A stretch of DNA of 64,000 nt, taken from assembly GCA_007694885.1 (NCBI GenBank), contig REEW01000050.1:62001-126000 (forward strand), written 5' to 3'. The stretch comes from Wenzhouxiangella sp. (GTDB taxonomy: Bacteria; Pseudomonadota; Gammaproteobacteria; Xanthomonadales; Wenzhouxiangellaceae). Made by a program: the position numbers and the translations under genes. The notes beneath the pieces are model-generated. The model did not search any database, was not told the origin of the DNA, and saw nothing but the letters and a program-made list of their open reading frames with translations. This document shows, in pieces, positions 40,671-49,605 of this stretch (the stretch's first letter is position 1; each line of letters opens with the position of its first letter).

Positions 40671-43040
40671 TCAGTGGCCGACCGGACCCAGCCAGCGGTC
40701 CGCCCACTCCAGATAGGCCCGGATCACTTCGGAGTAGTTCGGTGGCAAGTGGCCCCACTCCAGCACCAGGTGCTCCTTGTGCTCGGGTGGGGTGGCGAGC
40801 AGCTCGAAAAAAGGCCGCTGCGAGGTATCGACCGGAAAATTGTAGTCCTGCGAGCCGTTGATCATCAGCAGGGGCAGCCGCACTCGCGGCAGGTAGTTCT
40901 GCGGCTGGATTTCCGGCGGCGCCTGGGTCCACAGGCCCAAGCCGCCCGACATGATGATAGCGGCACGAAAACGCTGATCCAATGCCAGCGGAAACGGGGC
41001 CCGGTTCGCGCCGTAACTCACGCCGTGGTAGAGCAGTCGGTCCACGTCAAGATCCGATCGTGTCTCCAGGTAATCGATGGTGCGCCGCAAGTCCTTGACC
41101 TGATTGACCAGCAATTGCCGATGCCCCATCGGTCCGGAAATGGCAGGCAGCTTGCGCTCGAAAGTACCCTGGTAGACTGGATAGACCACGGCCCGGCCGC
41201 TGCGCAGGAATGGCTCGACATGATGCAGCCCGGCATCCCGGCTGGAGTCGAGCAGCAGCGCATCACCTCCAGGAAAGTGGACCACCGTCTGATAGGGGGG
41301 CACGGCTGAGCGGGGAATGAGCACCTGCACGATGATCCGATCATTGGCATAGGGTGCGGCAAAGCTGATTCGCTCGCGCCGCCAGTCCCTGTGCGAGTCG
41401 TCGATCTCCTCGACCCGGACATCCAGCGCCACGGGATCGTAGTCGAACAGGCGAGCAAACAGGGCGAAAGTATCATCATCGACCGGCGCCGGCAGGCTCC
41501 GGTCAGGCGCGACAACCTCGGCAAGCAAGTCCTCGGCCAGGACCGCGTCCTGCAACATCAGACGAAAACCGAAGCCGGGACCCCGTTCCAGGGGACTGCG
41601 GGCCTCTACGTCAACGAAGCGATAGCCGCTTTCCTGGTAAAAGCCACCGAGGAAATGGCGTAGTCCTCCGTCGGCAGTCAGGCACCACTCGCCCACGTTG
41701 CCGCTCATGTCGTAGGTGCCGTGACTGCCGAGGCTTTCCATGGAGCCGACCGGAACCGATCCGTTACGATTGAAGTTGCTGAGCAACAAGACATCGGAAA
41801 AGTTCTGATGCTGGGGTATGCCGAGACCGGCCGCGCGGCGCCAGTGGAACACCGTAGGCAACTGGCGGCCGACAAAGTCCGCATAAGCCGCAGCTTCGAA
41901 CCAGCTGACCCCCTCGACCGGATGCTCGCCCTGGCCCGGCGGGTATGTACCCATGTGCCAGGTTGAAGGGCCCGGCAGGCCGGTCTTGTCGACGAACAGG
42001 GCCATGGTCTGTTCCGGTGACATGCCGCTTTCGGTCTCGAGCAGGTGGCGCCAGAATTCCAGCCTTCGGTAACCTCCGGCCTCGACGAACTCGCGAAACT
42101 GATCATTGGTGACCTCGAACCGATCAATCCAGAAACCGGGCAGCTCGCGCGTTTGCTGGAGGTAGGTAACAGGCCCCGGCGGCACAAAAACCATCCTGCT
42201 CGGCGTTTCATCTTCCGCCTGCAGAACGAACGTGGCTGCCAGCGGAAGAATCGCGGGCGCGGCCTCGATGGCCGAATACCCATCCAGCGTGACCCGGAAC
42301 CGCATCTGGGCCAGCGGCAGCCGGACCTCCTCCAGCGGCGTCGTTCCCAGCACGATCCACTCCGCGTTGCCTTCGCGGAGGCCGCGTACCGCCACTTCAG
42401 CACCCGGTGGATCGCTGATGATCCGGTTCGGAAGAGTGATATCCAGCCACATCTGTTCCAGGCGGGCATCCCTTGGGGCGCGTTCTCGCACCTCACGCAA
42501 AAGCCGCCAGGCCCGGGCAAGATCCTCCTCCATCAGTTCCCGGATCTCCGGGATGGCCTGCTCGGTCAGCCACCTTTGCACCGAGACCTGCTTCCACCAG
42601 AGCCCGCTGACTATCGCCAGAACCACCAGCAGCCCCAGGGTGCCGCTGAGCAGGAACCGATTGACCGGTTCGGCCGAAGAATCGGCCATTTTCGTGGCCA
42701 CGTCGTCTCTGTCATCCCGGAGTAGTGGCTCCAGTCGCTCGACCGGGCAGATGATGCGGTAGCCTCGCCGATGGAGAGTTTCGATGTAGCGTGGCGACTG
42801 GGCCTGGTCGCCCAGTGCCTGGCGCAGTTCGCTGATCGCTTGCGGCAGAACATTGGGCGACAGTGCCGTTCGTCCCCAGGCGGCATCCAGCAGCGAGTTG
42901 TGGTCCTGCATCTCCGGCGCGCGCTCCAGCAAAACCTCGAGCAGGCGACAAGTCTGCTTGCGCAAGGTCCTGTCACCGGCCGGGCCGCGCAGGATGCCCA
43001 GCCGTGGGTCTAGCTCGAAGTCACCGAATCGATAACGCAT
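40671..43040 (-). CDS. Membrane regulator: winged helix, TM, PEGA-like, FGE-like, alpha/beta hydrolase
   Basis: 789 residues in five parts. Residues 1-100 are an OmpR/CadC-type winged helix (YRFGDFELDPRLGIL; SPNVLPQAISELRQALGD; YIETLHRRGYRI). A membrane helix spans about 130-148. A PEGA-like domain covers about 203-275 (ISDPPGAEVAVRG, TLDGYSA). An FGE/SUMF1-like fold at about 282-497 has PGFWIDRFEVTNDQFREFV, HPVEGVSWFEAAAYADF, MSGNVGEWC and GFGFRLM. The alpha/beta hydrolase at about 540-789 has GVSYG (Ser675), Asp732 (GSQDYNFP) and His764 (EWGHLPP) as a plausible triad. The cysteine pair expected near the end of a catalytic FGE domain is not seen, so that part may bind a ligand. Probably a one-component regulator sensing the periplasm. 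I chose the ATG at 43040; 43103 would add 21 residues. Confidence 0.8.
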   Translation of the reverse strand: MRYRFGDFELDPRLGILRGPAGDRTLRKQTCRLLEVLLERAPEMQDHNSLLDAAWGRTALSPNVLPQAISELRQALGDQAQSPRYIETLHRRGYRIICPVERLEPLLRDDRDDVATKMADSSAEPVNRFLLSGTLGLLVVLAIVSGLWWKQVSVQRWLTEQAIPEIRELMEEDLARAWRLLREVRERAPRDARLEQMWLDITLPNRIISDPPGAEVAVRGLREGNAEWIVLGTTPLEEVRLPLAQMRFRVTLDGYSAIEAAPAILPLAATFVLQAEDETPSRMVFVPPGPVTYLQQTRELPGFWIDRFEVTNDQFREFVEAGGYRRLEFWRHLLETESGMSPEQTMALFVDKTGLPGPSTWHMGTYPPGQGEHPVEGVSWFEAAAYADFVGRQLPTVFHWRRAAGLGIPQHQNFSDVLLLSNFNRNGSVPVGSMESLGSHGTYDMSGNVGEWCLTADGGLRHFLGGFYQESGYRFVDVEARSPLERGPGFGFRLMLQDAVLAEDLLAEVVAPDRSLPAPVDDDTFALFARLFDYDPVALDVRVEEIDDSHRDWRRERISFAAPYANDRIIVQVLIPRSAVPPYQTVVHFPGGDALLLDSSRDAGLHHVEPFLRSGRAVVYPVYQGTFERKLPAISGPMGHRQLLVNQVKDLRRTIDYLETRSDLDVDRLLYHGVSYGANRAPFPLALDQRFRAAIIMSGGLGLWTQAPPEIQPQNYLPRVRLPLLMINGSQDYNFPVDTSQRPFFELLATPPEHKEHLVLEWGHLPPNYSEVIRAYLEWADRWLGPVGH

Positions 43041-43116
43041 CCCGTCTGTATACGCCAACTTTGCTCTTTCAGGCAATGCCTGTGATGCACCGCAAGTTTT
43101 CATGCAGGAGGAAACC

Positions 43117-43138
43117 TTGAGGATCTTTTGAGGGATTT
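43117..43138. promoter_or_regulatory. Candidate operator: two 11-bp-spaced direct repeats
   Basis: TTGAGGATCTT at 43117-43127 and TTGAGGGATTT at 43128-43138 agree at 8 of 11 positions and repeat at exactly one helical turn. PhoB/OmpR-type winged helices bind head-to-tail repeats with this spacing, and such a domain is encoded by the gene starting at 43040. The repeats lie in the 189-base divergent region, about 80 bases from the regulator start and about 90 from the secreted-protein start. A short repeat can arise by chance; binding is inferred. Confidence 0.35.
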
Positions 43139-43229
43139 TGCAAGTCTTTGCAGGCCCGTATCCGCAATCTGGGGTTCGAGCAGCACTGCAATCGCTGCAT
43201 CATCCCCAACCTTCCTGCGAGGAACCGAC

Positions 43230-43856
43230 ATGAACCAAATGACATCCACACTGCGGCTGTGCACCCTGAGCGCAGCCGTGATGGCAGCCTTCGCCCTGGG
43301 CGTCGACGATGCCCAGGCCCACCGTGACCACGGCGGCCCTCTCCACCAGGACCAGTCTTGCGAAACCTGGCTGGACGGGCGGCCGGAACGCAACGTCCCG
43401 CCGCGCTGCCGCGCCCTGGCCAGCCAGCTCAACCAGGTGCGCCGTGCGACCAGCGCTTTTTTCAGCTTCGACGTAGCGGTTGCGGCCGGCTGGGATGCAT
43501 TCATCAGCCCGTGCGTGGAAAGCCCGATGGGCGGGATGGGATACCACCTGGCCAACATCGAGCAACTGGGCAATGGCATCGTGTCGCTGCTGCGACCGGA
43601 GGTCCTGCTGTATGCGCCGACCGAAGACGGCTCGATGGAGTTTCTCGGCGTGGAGTACATCGTCCCGGCCCCGCTGTGGGCGTCCAGTGAGCCGCCGGAA
43701 ATCATGGGTCAGTCCTTTCACTTCAACCCGGGGCAGAACATCTGGGCCCTGCATGTCTGGATCGGCAAGCCCAACCCTGCGGGTGTTTTTGCAGACTGGA
43801 ACCCCGAGGTCAGCTGCGAGTTCGCACCTCCTCCGGCCCCGCCGAGCGCTGACTGA
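43230..43856 (+). CDS. Conserved secreted protein of unknown function
   Basis: 208 residues. A signal peptide (LCTLSAAVMAAFALGVDDAQA, cut near residue 30) leads to a His-rich mature start (HRDHGGPLHQD). The core resembles a widespread uncharacterised secreted family with GMGYHLANIE, LRPEVLLYAPTEDGSMEFLG, VEYIVP, ALHVWIGKPNPAGVFADWNP and VSC. Several cysteines could form disulfides, and conserved histidines could bind metal, but no enzyme motif is recognised. GAGGA lies seven bases before the ATG at 43230. It is transcribed divergently from the multidomain regulator, which makes it a candidate target. It is followed by an intrinsic terminator. Confidence 0.75.
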   Translation: MNQMTSTLRLCTLSAAVMAAFALGVDDAQAHRDHGGPLHQDQSCETWLDGRPERNVPPRCRALASQLNQVRRATSAFFSFDVAVAAGWDAFISPCVESPMGGMGYHLANIEQLGNGIVSLLRPEVLLYAPTEDGSMEFLGVEYIVPAPLWASSEPPEIMGQSFHFNPGQNIWALHVWIGKPNPAGVFADWNPEVSCEFAPPPAPPSAD

Positions 43857-43878
43857 ACACCTCACCCATCGGGCTTTT

Positions 43879-43905
43879 CGGCCGGGCATCGCCCGGCCGT
43901 TTTTT
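43879..43905 (+). terminator. Intrinsic terminator after the secreted-protein gene
   Basis: A perfect 9-bp GC-rich stem, CGGCCGGGC (43879-43887) and GCCCGGCCG (43891-43899), with an ATC loop is followed by six T residues (43900-43905). It lies 22 bases after the stop at 43856 and just before the end of the convergent mtnA gene. Confidence 0.9.
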
Positions 43906-43907
43906 GT

Positions 43908-44933
43908 TCAAAATTGGCTGAAATCGTACGGCGGGCGAAACACTCCGCGCTCGGTGACGATACAGTCGACCAGCTCGGCCGGAGTCAGGTCGAACACCGG
44001 ATTCCAGGCCGCGAAACCCGGCGGCTGAGCTTCCAGGCCTGCCGCTCGCCAGATCTCCGCCGAATCGCGCTGTTCGATGGCAATACCCTGCCCGCTGGCC
44101 ATGGCCGGATCCAGGGTCGAGGACGGCGCGGCCACCATCATCTGCACGCCGTGGTAGCGGGCGAGCACGGCCAGGGCATAGGTGCCGATCTTGTTGGCCA
44201 CGTCACCATTGGCGGCAATCCGGTCAGCCCCGGTGATCACCCACTGGACCGCGCCGCTGGCCATCAGCGCGGCCGCAGCCCCTTCCACGATCACCTGGAA
44301 ATCCACCCCGGCCCGGGCCAGTTCCCAGGCCGTCAGGCGCGAGCCCTGCAGCCAGGGCCGGGTCTCGTCGGCGTAAACCCGCTCAACGCGCCCGGCGCGC
44401 ACGCCCTCGATCACGATCCCGAGTGCGGTGCCGATACCGCCGGTGGCCAGGGATCCGGTGTTGCAGTGGGTCAGCACCCCGCTGCCGGGCTCGATCCATT
44501 CGCTTCCGGCCCGGGCCATGGCGAGGTTGGCGGCAATGTCGGCGCGGTGAATGGCCAGCGCCTCCGCGGCCAATCGTTCCGGTTCAAGGCAGCCGGACTC
44601 GGAAACCACGGCCCGCATCCGCTCCACTGCCCAGACCAGGTTGACCGCGGTCGGTCTAGCCTGGGCCAGGCGCTGCATGTCGCGCTGCCAGCCGGCCAGG
44701 TCGTTGCCGCGGCTGCGGGCGGCAATCACCGCGCCGTAGGCCGCGGCCACGCCGATGGCCGGCGCGCCGCGCACGACCAGATCGGCAATGGCGGTGATGA
44801 CCCCGTCGATATCGGTGAGCCGGAGCCAGCGCTCCTCGGCCGGCAGGAGACGCTGGTCGATCAGGCCCAGCGCCGTTCCGTCAAAGCGCAGCGCCTGGAA
44901 GCCGTCGCGTATTTCTTCGAAGCTGGTATGCAT
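43908..44933 (-). CDS. mtnA: Methylthioribose-1-phosphate isomerase
   Basis: 341 residues, an eIF2B-fold isomerase converting methylthioribose-1-phosphate to methylthioribulose-1-phosphate in the methionine salvage pathway. Motifs are [46 protein letters not shown] and [19 protein letters not shown], with the catalytic Cys and Asp in the second and fourth. Other mtn genes are not adjacent. It is divergent from the cyclophilin gene, with about 105 bases between them. Confidence 0.96.
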   Translation of the reverse strand: MHTSFEEIRDGFQALRFDGTALGLIDQRLLPAEERWLRLTDIDGVITAIADLVVRGAPAIGVAAAYGAVIAARSRGNDLAGWQRDMQRLAQARPTAVNLVWAVERMRAVVSESGCLEPERLAAEALAIHRADIAANLAMARAGSEWIEPGSGVLTHCNTGSLATGGIGTALGIVIEGVRAGRVERVYADETRPWLQGSRLTAWELARAGVDFQVIVEGAAAALMASGAVQWVITGADRIAANGDVANKIGTYALAVLARYHGVQMMVAAPSSTLDPAMASGQGIAIEQRDSAEIWRAAGLEAQPPGFAAWNPVFDLTPAELVDCIVTERGVFRPPYDFSQF

Positions 44934-45038
44934 GGCACCATTCTATGAGACTCGGCGCCGGCTGCGGGCGCGACAGCAAGCAGACCGCAAAACCCGTATC
45001 ATTAGCGCCCCTACCCCGAACCAAAGTGGACCGGAACC

Positions 45039-45620
45039 ATGAGACTGTTGCTTTCGCTCTGCCTGCTGCTGCCCATCCTGGCTGCGGCCGAAACTACTGA
45101 AAATCAGACCACGGAGAATCCCACAGTGATCCTGCACACCAACCACGGCGCCATCACCCTGGAACTGTTCGAGGACGAAGCGCCCCAGTCCGTCGCCAAT
45201 TTCCTCCAGTACGCGCGCGATGGCCACTATGACGGCACTCTGTTCCACCGCGTGATCCCGAACTTCATGATCCAGGGCGGCGGCTTCGATACCGATTTCG
45301 AGCAAAAAAGCACCCGCGATCCGATCGAGAACGAAGCCGACAACGGTCTGGCCAACGAGCGCGGCACCGTCGCCATGGCGCGGACCAACGATCCGCACTC
45401 GGCCACCTCGCAGTTTTTCATCAACGTCACCGACAACGAGTTCCTGAACCATCGCAGCAAGGCGTCGGGTCAGACCTGGGGCTATGCCGTCTTTGGCCGG
45501 GTGGTCGACGGCATGGACGTGGTCGAGACCATCCGTCAGGTCGACACCGGCCGTCGCGGAGGGCACCAGGACGTGCCGGTCGAGGACGTGATCATCGAGC
45601 GGGTCGAAATCCCTGAGTGA
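45039..45620 (+). CDS. Periplasmic peptidyl-prolyl cis-trans isomerase (cyclophilin)
   Basis: 193 residues. A signal peptide ([16 protein letters not shown]) precedes a cyclophilin domain with [38 protein letters not shown], the [18 protein letters not shown] block and [15 protein letters not shown]. It catalyses proline isomerisation during folding of exported proteins, like PpiA. The ATG follows GGACCGGAACC, a fair ribosome binding site. The stop (45618-45620) lies inside the presumed beginning of lpxH. Confidence 0.94.
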   Translation: MRLLLSLCLLLPILAAAETTENQTTENPTVILHTNHGAITLELFEDEAPQSVANFLQYARDGHYDGTLFHRVIPNFMIQGGGFDTDFEQKSTRDPIENEADNGLANERGTVAMARTNDPHSATSQFFINVTDNEFLNHRSKASGQTWGYAVFGRVVDGMDVVETIRQVDTGRRGGHQDVPVEDVIIERVEIPE

Positions 45621-46380
45621 TCGCCTGATCTACTGCATCGCCGACCTGCACCTGGAGGCAGGCCGGCCGGAGACCACCCGTCTCCTGCTCGACTTTCTGA
45701 GCGGCCCGGCGCGCCGGGCCCGCTCGCTCTGCATCCTCGGCGATCTGTTCGAGGCCTGGGTTGGTGACGACGGGGCCGACGAAATGGCCCGCACCGTCGC
45801 TAGAGCGCTCCGGGACCTGGCCGATTCAGGCACCGCCTTGTACTACCTGCACGGCAACCGTGACTTCCTGCTCGGCGAGCAGTTCTGTCGATCCGCCGGG
45901 ATGGAGCGACTGGACGAGCCGGTGATTTGCAAAGACTGGCACCCGCCAACGGCCCTGATGCACGGCGACAGCCTGTGCACCGACGATGAGGATTACCAGC
46001 GCTTTCGGACCCGGGTTCGAAGCCCGGCCTGGCAGGCGCGCGTGCTCTCGCGCCCGCTGTGGTGGCGACGCATACTGGCCGGAATCGCGCGCCTGATCAG
46101 CCGGCGTCGCAACCGCGGCAAGCCTGCCGAGATCATGGACGTCAACGCCGATGCGGTTCGAGCCTGTTTCCATCGCCTGGGTGTACAGAGATTGATACAC
46201 GGCCACACCCACCGCCCCGGCGTGCAGCGCCTGGAGGTGGATGGTCAGCCCTGCGAACGCATCACTCTGGGCGACTGGCACGGCGAGCGCGGCAGCGTGC
46301 TGCAGATCCTCGGCGATCAGGCGCGTCTGATGATCTTGCGTCGGGATGCTGACGGCGACGTGGTGACCGTGCCTGCCTGA
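45613..46380 (+). CDS. lpxH: UDP-2,3-diacylglucosamine diphosphatase LpxH, start codon unclear
   Basis: About 255 residues. A manganese-dependent phosphoesterase of lipid A synthesis. Family motifs are [44 protein letters not shown] and [11 protein letters not shown]. The open frame runs from 45592 but holds no ATG, GTG or TTG before the essential ADLHL block; the first ATG, at 45784, would delete two metal-binding motifs. I place the start at CTG 45613 ([15 protein letters not shown]), which aligns with E. coli LpxH. Alternatives are CTG 45625, or one missing base after the out-of-frame GTG at 45617, which overlaps the ppi stop as GTGA. The product is certain; the start is not. Confidence 0.88.
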   Translation: MSDRLIYCIADLHLEAGRPETTRLLLDFLSGPARRARSLCILGDLFEAWVGDDGADEMARTVARALRDLADSGTALYYLHGNRDFLLGEQFCRSAGMERLDEPVICKDWHPPTALMHGDSLCTDDEDYQRFRTRVRSPAWQARVLSRPLWWRRILAGIARLISRRRNRGKPAEIMDVNADAVRACFHRLGVQRLIHGHTHRPGVQRLEVDGQPCERITLGDWHGERGSVLQILGDQARLMILRRDADGDVVTVPA

Positions 46381-46385
46381 GGGTT

Positions 46386-47375
46386 TCAGGTTTCGGCCGG
46401 ATACCAGGCCAGAATCTGCTCAGCGGCTGCCCGGCCACTCGACCAGGCCCCCTCGATGCGGTTGCCCGCGCACCAGTCTCCCGCCAGGACCAGGCCGTTG
46501 GCCTCGTCGATCAGGCAGGCCCGCTTCAGCGGTTCCGCGGCCAGCGCGTAGCGCCAGCGATGGGCCTTGATCACGCCGGGGGCCTGCGACGTCGCGGCCG
46601 GGACACGCTGCCGGAAGGCGGCCAGCAATTCATCAGTGACGGCTTGGGCATCGCTTTCCAGATGCCGTTCCGACCACTCCTGGCTGGCATGCGCCACCCA
46701 GGCCTCCCCGCAACGGCCCGGCTTGGAGGAGTTGCGGGCCAGCCAGCCCAGCGGGCCTTCGTTGTCGAACGCGGCGTCGAAATCCACCGCCAGAGTCTGC
46801 TCGAAACCAAGCATCAGCGCCCAGGAAGGGCGCATGGGCACGCCGGCGGCAATCTCGGCCAGTGGCGTCGTTCCGGCAAGCAGATCGAAGGCTTGCCGTG
46901 GCGGTGCCGTCACCAGCAGGTGGCGGGCCCGGATCGCGGGCGGCGATTGGAATTCCTCGATCGCCCAGCCATTGTCTTCACGCTGCGGGTTTGCTGCCCG
47001 CCAGCCATATCGGCAGTCCAGTCCCTGGGCCAGATGCTTGAGCACTGCGTTCATGCTCGGGGTCGCGACCAGGCGCTGGTCGGGCGGGGTGCCCGCGTTG
47101 CGCGGCCGGTCACCGAACACGGTCATTCTCGGCTTCCAGGCGGCGATCAATCCGGCGCGTTTCCACTCCTCGACCTTTGCCGCAAAATCAGTCGAGCGCG
47201 CGGTGAAGTACTGCGCGCCGTGATCGAACGCGAAGCCGTCCTGGCGCCGGGTCGAGCAGCGACCACCGGGTCCGCGGGCTTTCTCGACCACAACCACGTC
47301 CAGCCCGGCTTCGCGCAGATCGACAGCGGCCGTCAGGCCGGCCCAGCCGGCGCCGATCACACAGACATCATGCAT
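46386..47375 (-). CDS. NAD(P)/FAD-dependent oxidoreductase (renalase-like amine oxidase fold)
   Basis: 329 residues. The N-terminal FAD motif is VCVIGAGWAGLTAAVDLREAG, with EKARGPGGRCSTRR and FDHGAQYFTAR characteristic of bacterial renalase-like proteins. The C-terminal FAD block is LVLAGDWCAGNRIEGAWSSG. Bacterial renalases oxidise dihydro isomers of NAD(P)H; the actual substrate of this one is not shown. I chose the ATG at 47375, which overlaps the end of the lipocalin gene by eight bases; an earlier start would extend deeper into that gene. Last gene of the run lysS-lipocalin-oxidoreductase. Confidence 0.85.
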   Translation of the reverse strand: MHDVCVIGAGWAGLTAAVDLREAGLDVVVVEKARGPGGRCSTRRQDGFAFDHGAQYFTARSTDFAAKVEEWKRAGLIAAWKPRMTVFGDRPRNAGTPPDQRLVATPSMNAVLKHLAQGLDCRYGWRAANPQREDNGWAIEEFQSPPAIRARHLLVTAPPRQAFDLLAGTTPLAEIAAGVPMRPSWALMLGFEQTLAVDFDAAFDNEGPLGWLARNSSKPGRCGEAWVAHASQEWSERHLESDAQAVTDELLAAFRQRVPAATSQAPGVIKAHRWRYALAAEPLKRACLIDEANGLVLAGDWCAGNRIEGAWSSGRAAAEQILAWYPAET

Positions 47376-47922
47376 CGCCGAGGTGTTCGGTGCGTTCGAG
47401 TTGGTCGACATCGAAACCCTGGGCCGCGGCCTGCTCGCGCAGTCTATCCATCGTCTCGGAGTCCAGCCGCGGCTCGCGCGCCAGGATCCACAGGTAGCGC
47501 CGGTTCTCGGAGCCGACCATGGCGTAGTCGTAGTCTTCGCCCAGTGCGATCACCCGATAATCACCCCAGACAAAGGACAGGAAGGACAACCAGCGCGGCG
47601 CAAAGCGAACCTCCAGCGCACTGGTCGGCCCGTCAGGGTCGGCCAGGCGCGCCGTTCCCTCGACCTGGCGCCACTCGCCATCGGCCTGGCGGCAGCGGTT
47701 GGTCACGGCAATAGTCCCATCGTCGCGCTTATCGTAGTAGGCGCTGGTGTCGGACGCGCAGCGTCGCTGAAACCGGTTGGGCAGCAAGGCAATCTCGTAC
47801 CAGCGTCCCTGGTAGCGTTCCAGGTCAACCGAGTCGACCAGTTCCAGTGGTGGTTTGGCAAAGCCCATGCTGGTCAACATGAGTGCCGCCAGCGCCAAAG
47901 GCAAGCCCCGCACAAGTCTCAT
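47368..47922 (-). CDS. Lipocalin (Blc-like), secreted
   Basis: 184 residues with a cleavable signal peptide ([16 protein letters not shown]) and no lipobox cysteine, so unlike E. coli Blc it is probably soluble in the periplasm. Lipocalin motifs are [19 protein letters not shown] with the GxW and [13 protein letters not shown] near the end; a disulfide between the Cys in QRRCAS and NRCRQ is plausible. Binds lysophospholipids or other hydrophobic ligands in relatives. The start overlaps the lysS stop (ATGA) and the end overlaps the oxidoreductase start. Confidence 0.92.
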   Translation of the reverse strand: MRLVRGLPLALAALMLTSMGFAKPPLELVDSVDLERYQGRWYEIALLPNRFQRRCASDTSAYYDKRDDGTIAVTNRCRQADGEWRQVEGTARLADPDGPTSALEVRFAPRWLSFLSFVWGDYRVIALGEDYDYAMVGSENRRYLWILAREPRLDSETMDRLREQAAAQGFDVDQLERTEHLGDA

Positions 47923-49448
47923 TCAGCCTCCGGGCGCAGGTAAGGAAACAGCAGCACGTCGCGGATCGAGGGGGAGTCGGTCAGCAACATGACCAAACGA
48001 TCGATGCCGATGCCCTCGCCTGCTGCCGGCGGCATGCCGTATTCCAGCGCGCGGATGTAGTCATGATCGAAATGCATGGCCTCCTTGTCGCCGGCATCCC
48101 GCGCCGCGACCTGGTCCGCGAAACGCTCGGCCTGATCTTCCGGATCGTTCAACTCGGAAAAGCCGTTGGCAATCTCGCGGCCGGCCACGAACAGCTCGAA
48201 GCGGTCGGCCAGTTCCGGGTCTTGATCATTGCGCCGGGACAGCGGCGAAACCTCGATCGGATAACCGGTCACGAAGGTCGGCTGGACCAGCAGCGGCTCG
48301 ACCCGGTGCTCGAACAACTCCATCAGCAGTCGGCCCCAGCCCCAGTCGTTCTCGATGTGGATGCCCTCACTCTGACAGGCCGAGCGCAGCAGATCGCGGT
48401 CGCGCAGGTCGCCGTCGGCCAGGTCGGGGTAGTGCTCGGCCACAGCCTCGGCCACGCTCACGCGCCGGTACTGTCCGCCGAAGTCCAGTTCGACGTCCTG
48501 GTAGAACACGCGGCCGTCCTTGAGCCCCGGCAGAAGGGTCACGACCTCGTGCAGCATCGCCTCGGTCAGACGGATGAGGTCGTTGTAGTCGGCGTGGGCC
48601 CAGTAGAACTCGAGCATGGTGAACTCGGGGTTGTGCCGAGTCGACACGCCCTCGTTGCGGAAATTCCGGTTGATTTCGTAGACCTTTTCCAGGCCGCCCA
48701 CCAGCAGGCGCTTGAGGTGCAACTCGGGTGCGACACGCAGGTACAGGTCCAGATCGAGCGCGTTGTGGTGGGTAACAAAGGGCCGGGCCGTGGCGCCGCC
48801 GGGAATGTGGTGCATCATCGGCGTCTCGACCTCGAGAAACCCGCGCCGATCGAAAAAATCGCGAATGGCCCGTATGATTCGGCTTCTGCGCACAAAGGTT
48901 TCGCGAACTTCCGGATTGACGATCAGGTCGACGTAGCGCCGGCGGTAGCGCGTTTCCTGGTCGGTCAGACCATGCCACTTTTCCGGCAGGGGGCGCAGCG
49001 ACTTGCTCAGCAGACACAGTTGGTCGGCGTGCACGCTCAGCTCGCCGGTTCGGGTGCGCATCAACCCACCCGCCACACCGATCAGGTCGCCGATGTCCCA
49101 CTGCTTGAAGGCCCGGTAAACACCGTCAGGCAGATCGTCGCGACGCAGGTACAGCTGGATGCGTGCGCCCGACCCGTCCTGGATGTGGACGAAGCTGGCT
49201 TTGCCCATGATCCGCCGGCTCATGATCCGGCCGGCCAGACAGAAGCGCTCTTCCAGTTCCTCCAGCGCGGCCTGGTGCCAGGCCTCCTCGTTGGCGAAAC
49301 GCTCAAGCAGCATCGCCGCATCGGTGTCCGGTCGCCAGTCATTCGGGTAGGCGGCACCGGCCGCGCGCAGATCCTGCAGTTTCGCTCGGCGCTCGGCAAT
49401 CAGCCGGTTCTCGTCAGCGGCTTGCGCGGGATGATTGTCGTCAGTCAT
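47919..49448 (-). CDS. lysS: Lysyl-tRNA synthetase, class II
   Basis: 509 residues. An OB-fold anticodon-binding domain ([19 protein letters not shown]) leads to the class II core. Motif 2 is seen in [19 protein letters not shown] with [13 protein letters not shown], and motif 3 in [19 protein letters not shown] with [13 protein letters not shown] chose the ATG at 49448 ([15 protein letters not shown]), which gives the normal N-terminus; reading further upstream would translate the 49480-49583 repeat. prfB precedes it on the same strand, as in E. coli, with the repeat in the gap. Confidence 0.97.
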   Translation of the reverse strand: MTDDNHPAQAADENRLIAERRAKLQDLRAAGAAYPNDWRPDTDAAMLLERFANEEAWHQAALEELEERFCLAGRIMSRRIMGKASFVHIQDGSGARIQLYLRRDDLPDGVYRAFKQWDIGDLIGVAGGLMRTRTGELSVHADQLCLLSKSLRPLPEKWHGLTDQETRYRRRYVDLIVNPEVRETFVRRSRIIRAIRDFFDRRGFLEVETPMMHHIPGGATARPFVTHHNALDLDLYLRVAPELHLKRLLVGGLEKVYEINRNFRNEGVSTRHNPEFTMLEFYWAHADYNDLIRLTEAMLHEVVTLLPGLKDGRVFYQDVELDFGGQYRRVSVAEAVAEHYPDLADGDLRDRDLLRSACQSEGIHIENDWGWGRLLMELFEHRVEPLLVQPTFVTGYPIEVSPLSRRNDQDPELADRFELFVAGREIANGFSELNDPEDQAERFADQVAARDAGDKEAMHFDHDYIRALEYGMPPAAGEGIGIDRLVMLLTDSPSIRDVLLFPYLRPEAE

Positions 49449-49479
49449 GATCGTCGGCTTGTCCTGGCTTGATTTCGAT

Positions 49480-49583
49480 ACCGCGGATGAACGCAGATTA
49501 ACGCAGATAAAGGCGGATCGAGACGCTCTCTTTTCTTGCTTTTCATCCGCGTTGATCCGCGTTGATCCGCGTTCATCTGCGGT
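49480..49583. repeat. Dispersed inverted repeat built of 10-bp units (copy 2, prfB-lysS)
   Basis: The left arm, about 49480-49519, and the right arm, about 49544-49583, are near-complementary 40-base arms separated by 24 bases. Each arm is made of four 10-base units of the form GCRGATNAAC (for example GCGGATGAAC, GCAGATTAAC, GCGGATCAAC). Copy 1 at 24581-24701 uses the same unit with three per arm, so the number of units varies between copies. It lies in the gap between prfB and lysS and would form a long hairpin in RNA. Confidence 0.8.
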
Positions 49584-49605
49584 CGGAAAAACGAACCCCG
49601 GCGGG

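Noticed and set aside
45784-46380. lpxH starting at the first ATG
   Set aside because: This start would delete the ADLHL and GDLFE metal-binding motifs that are clearly encoded upstream in frame.
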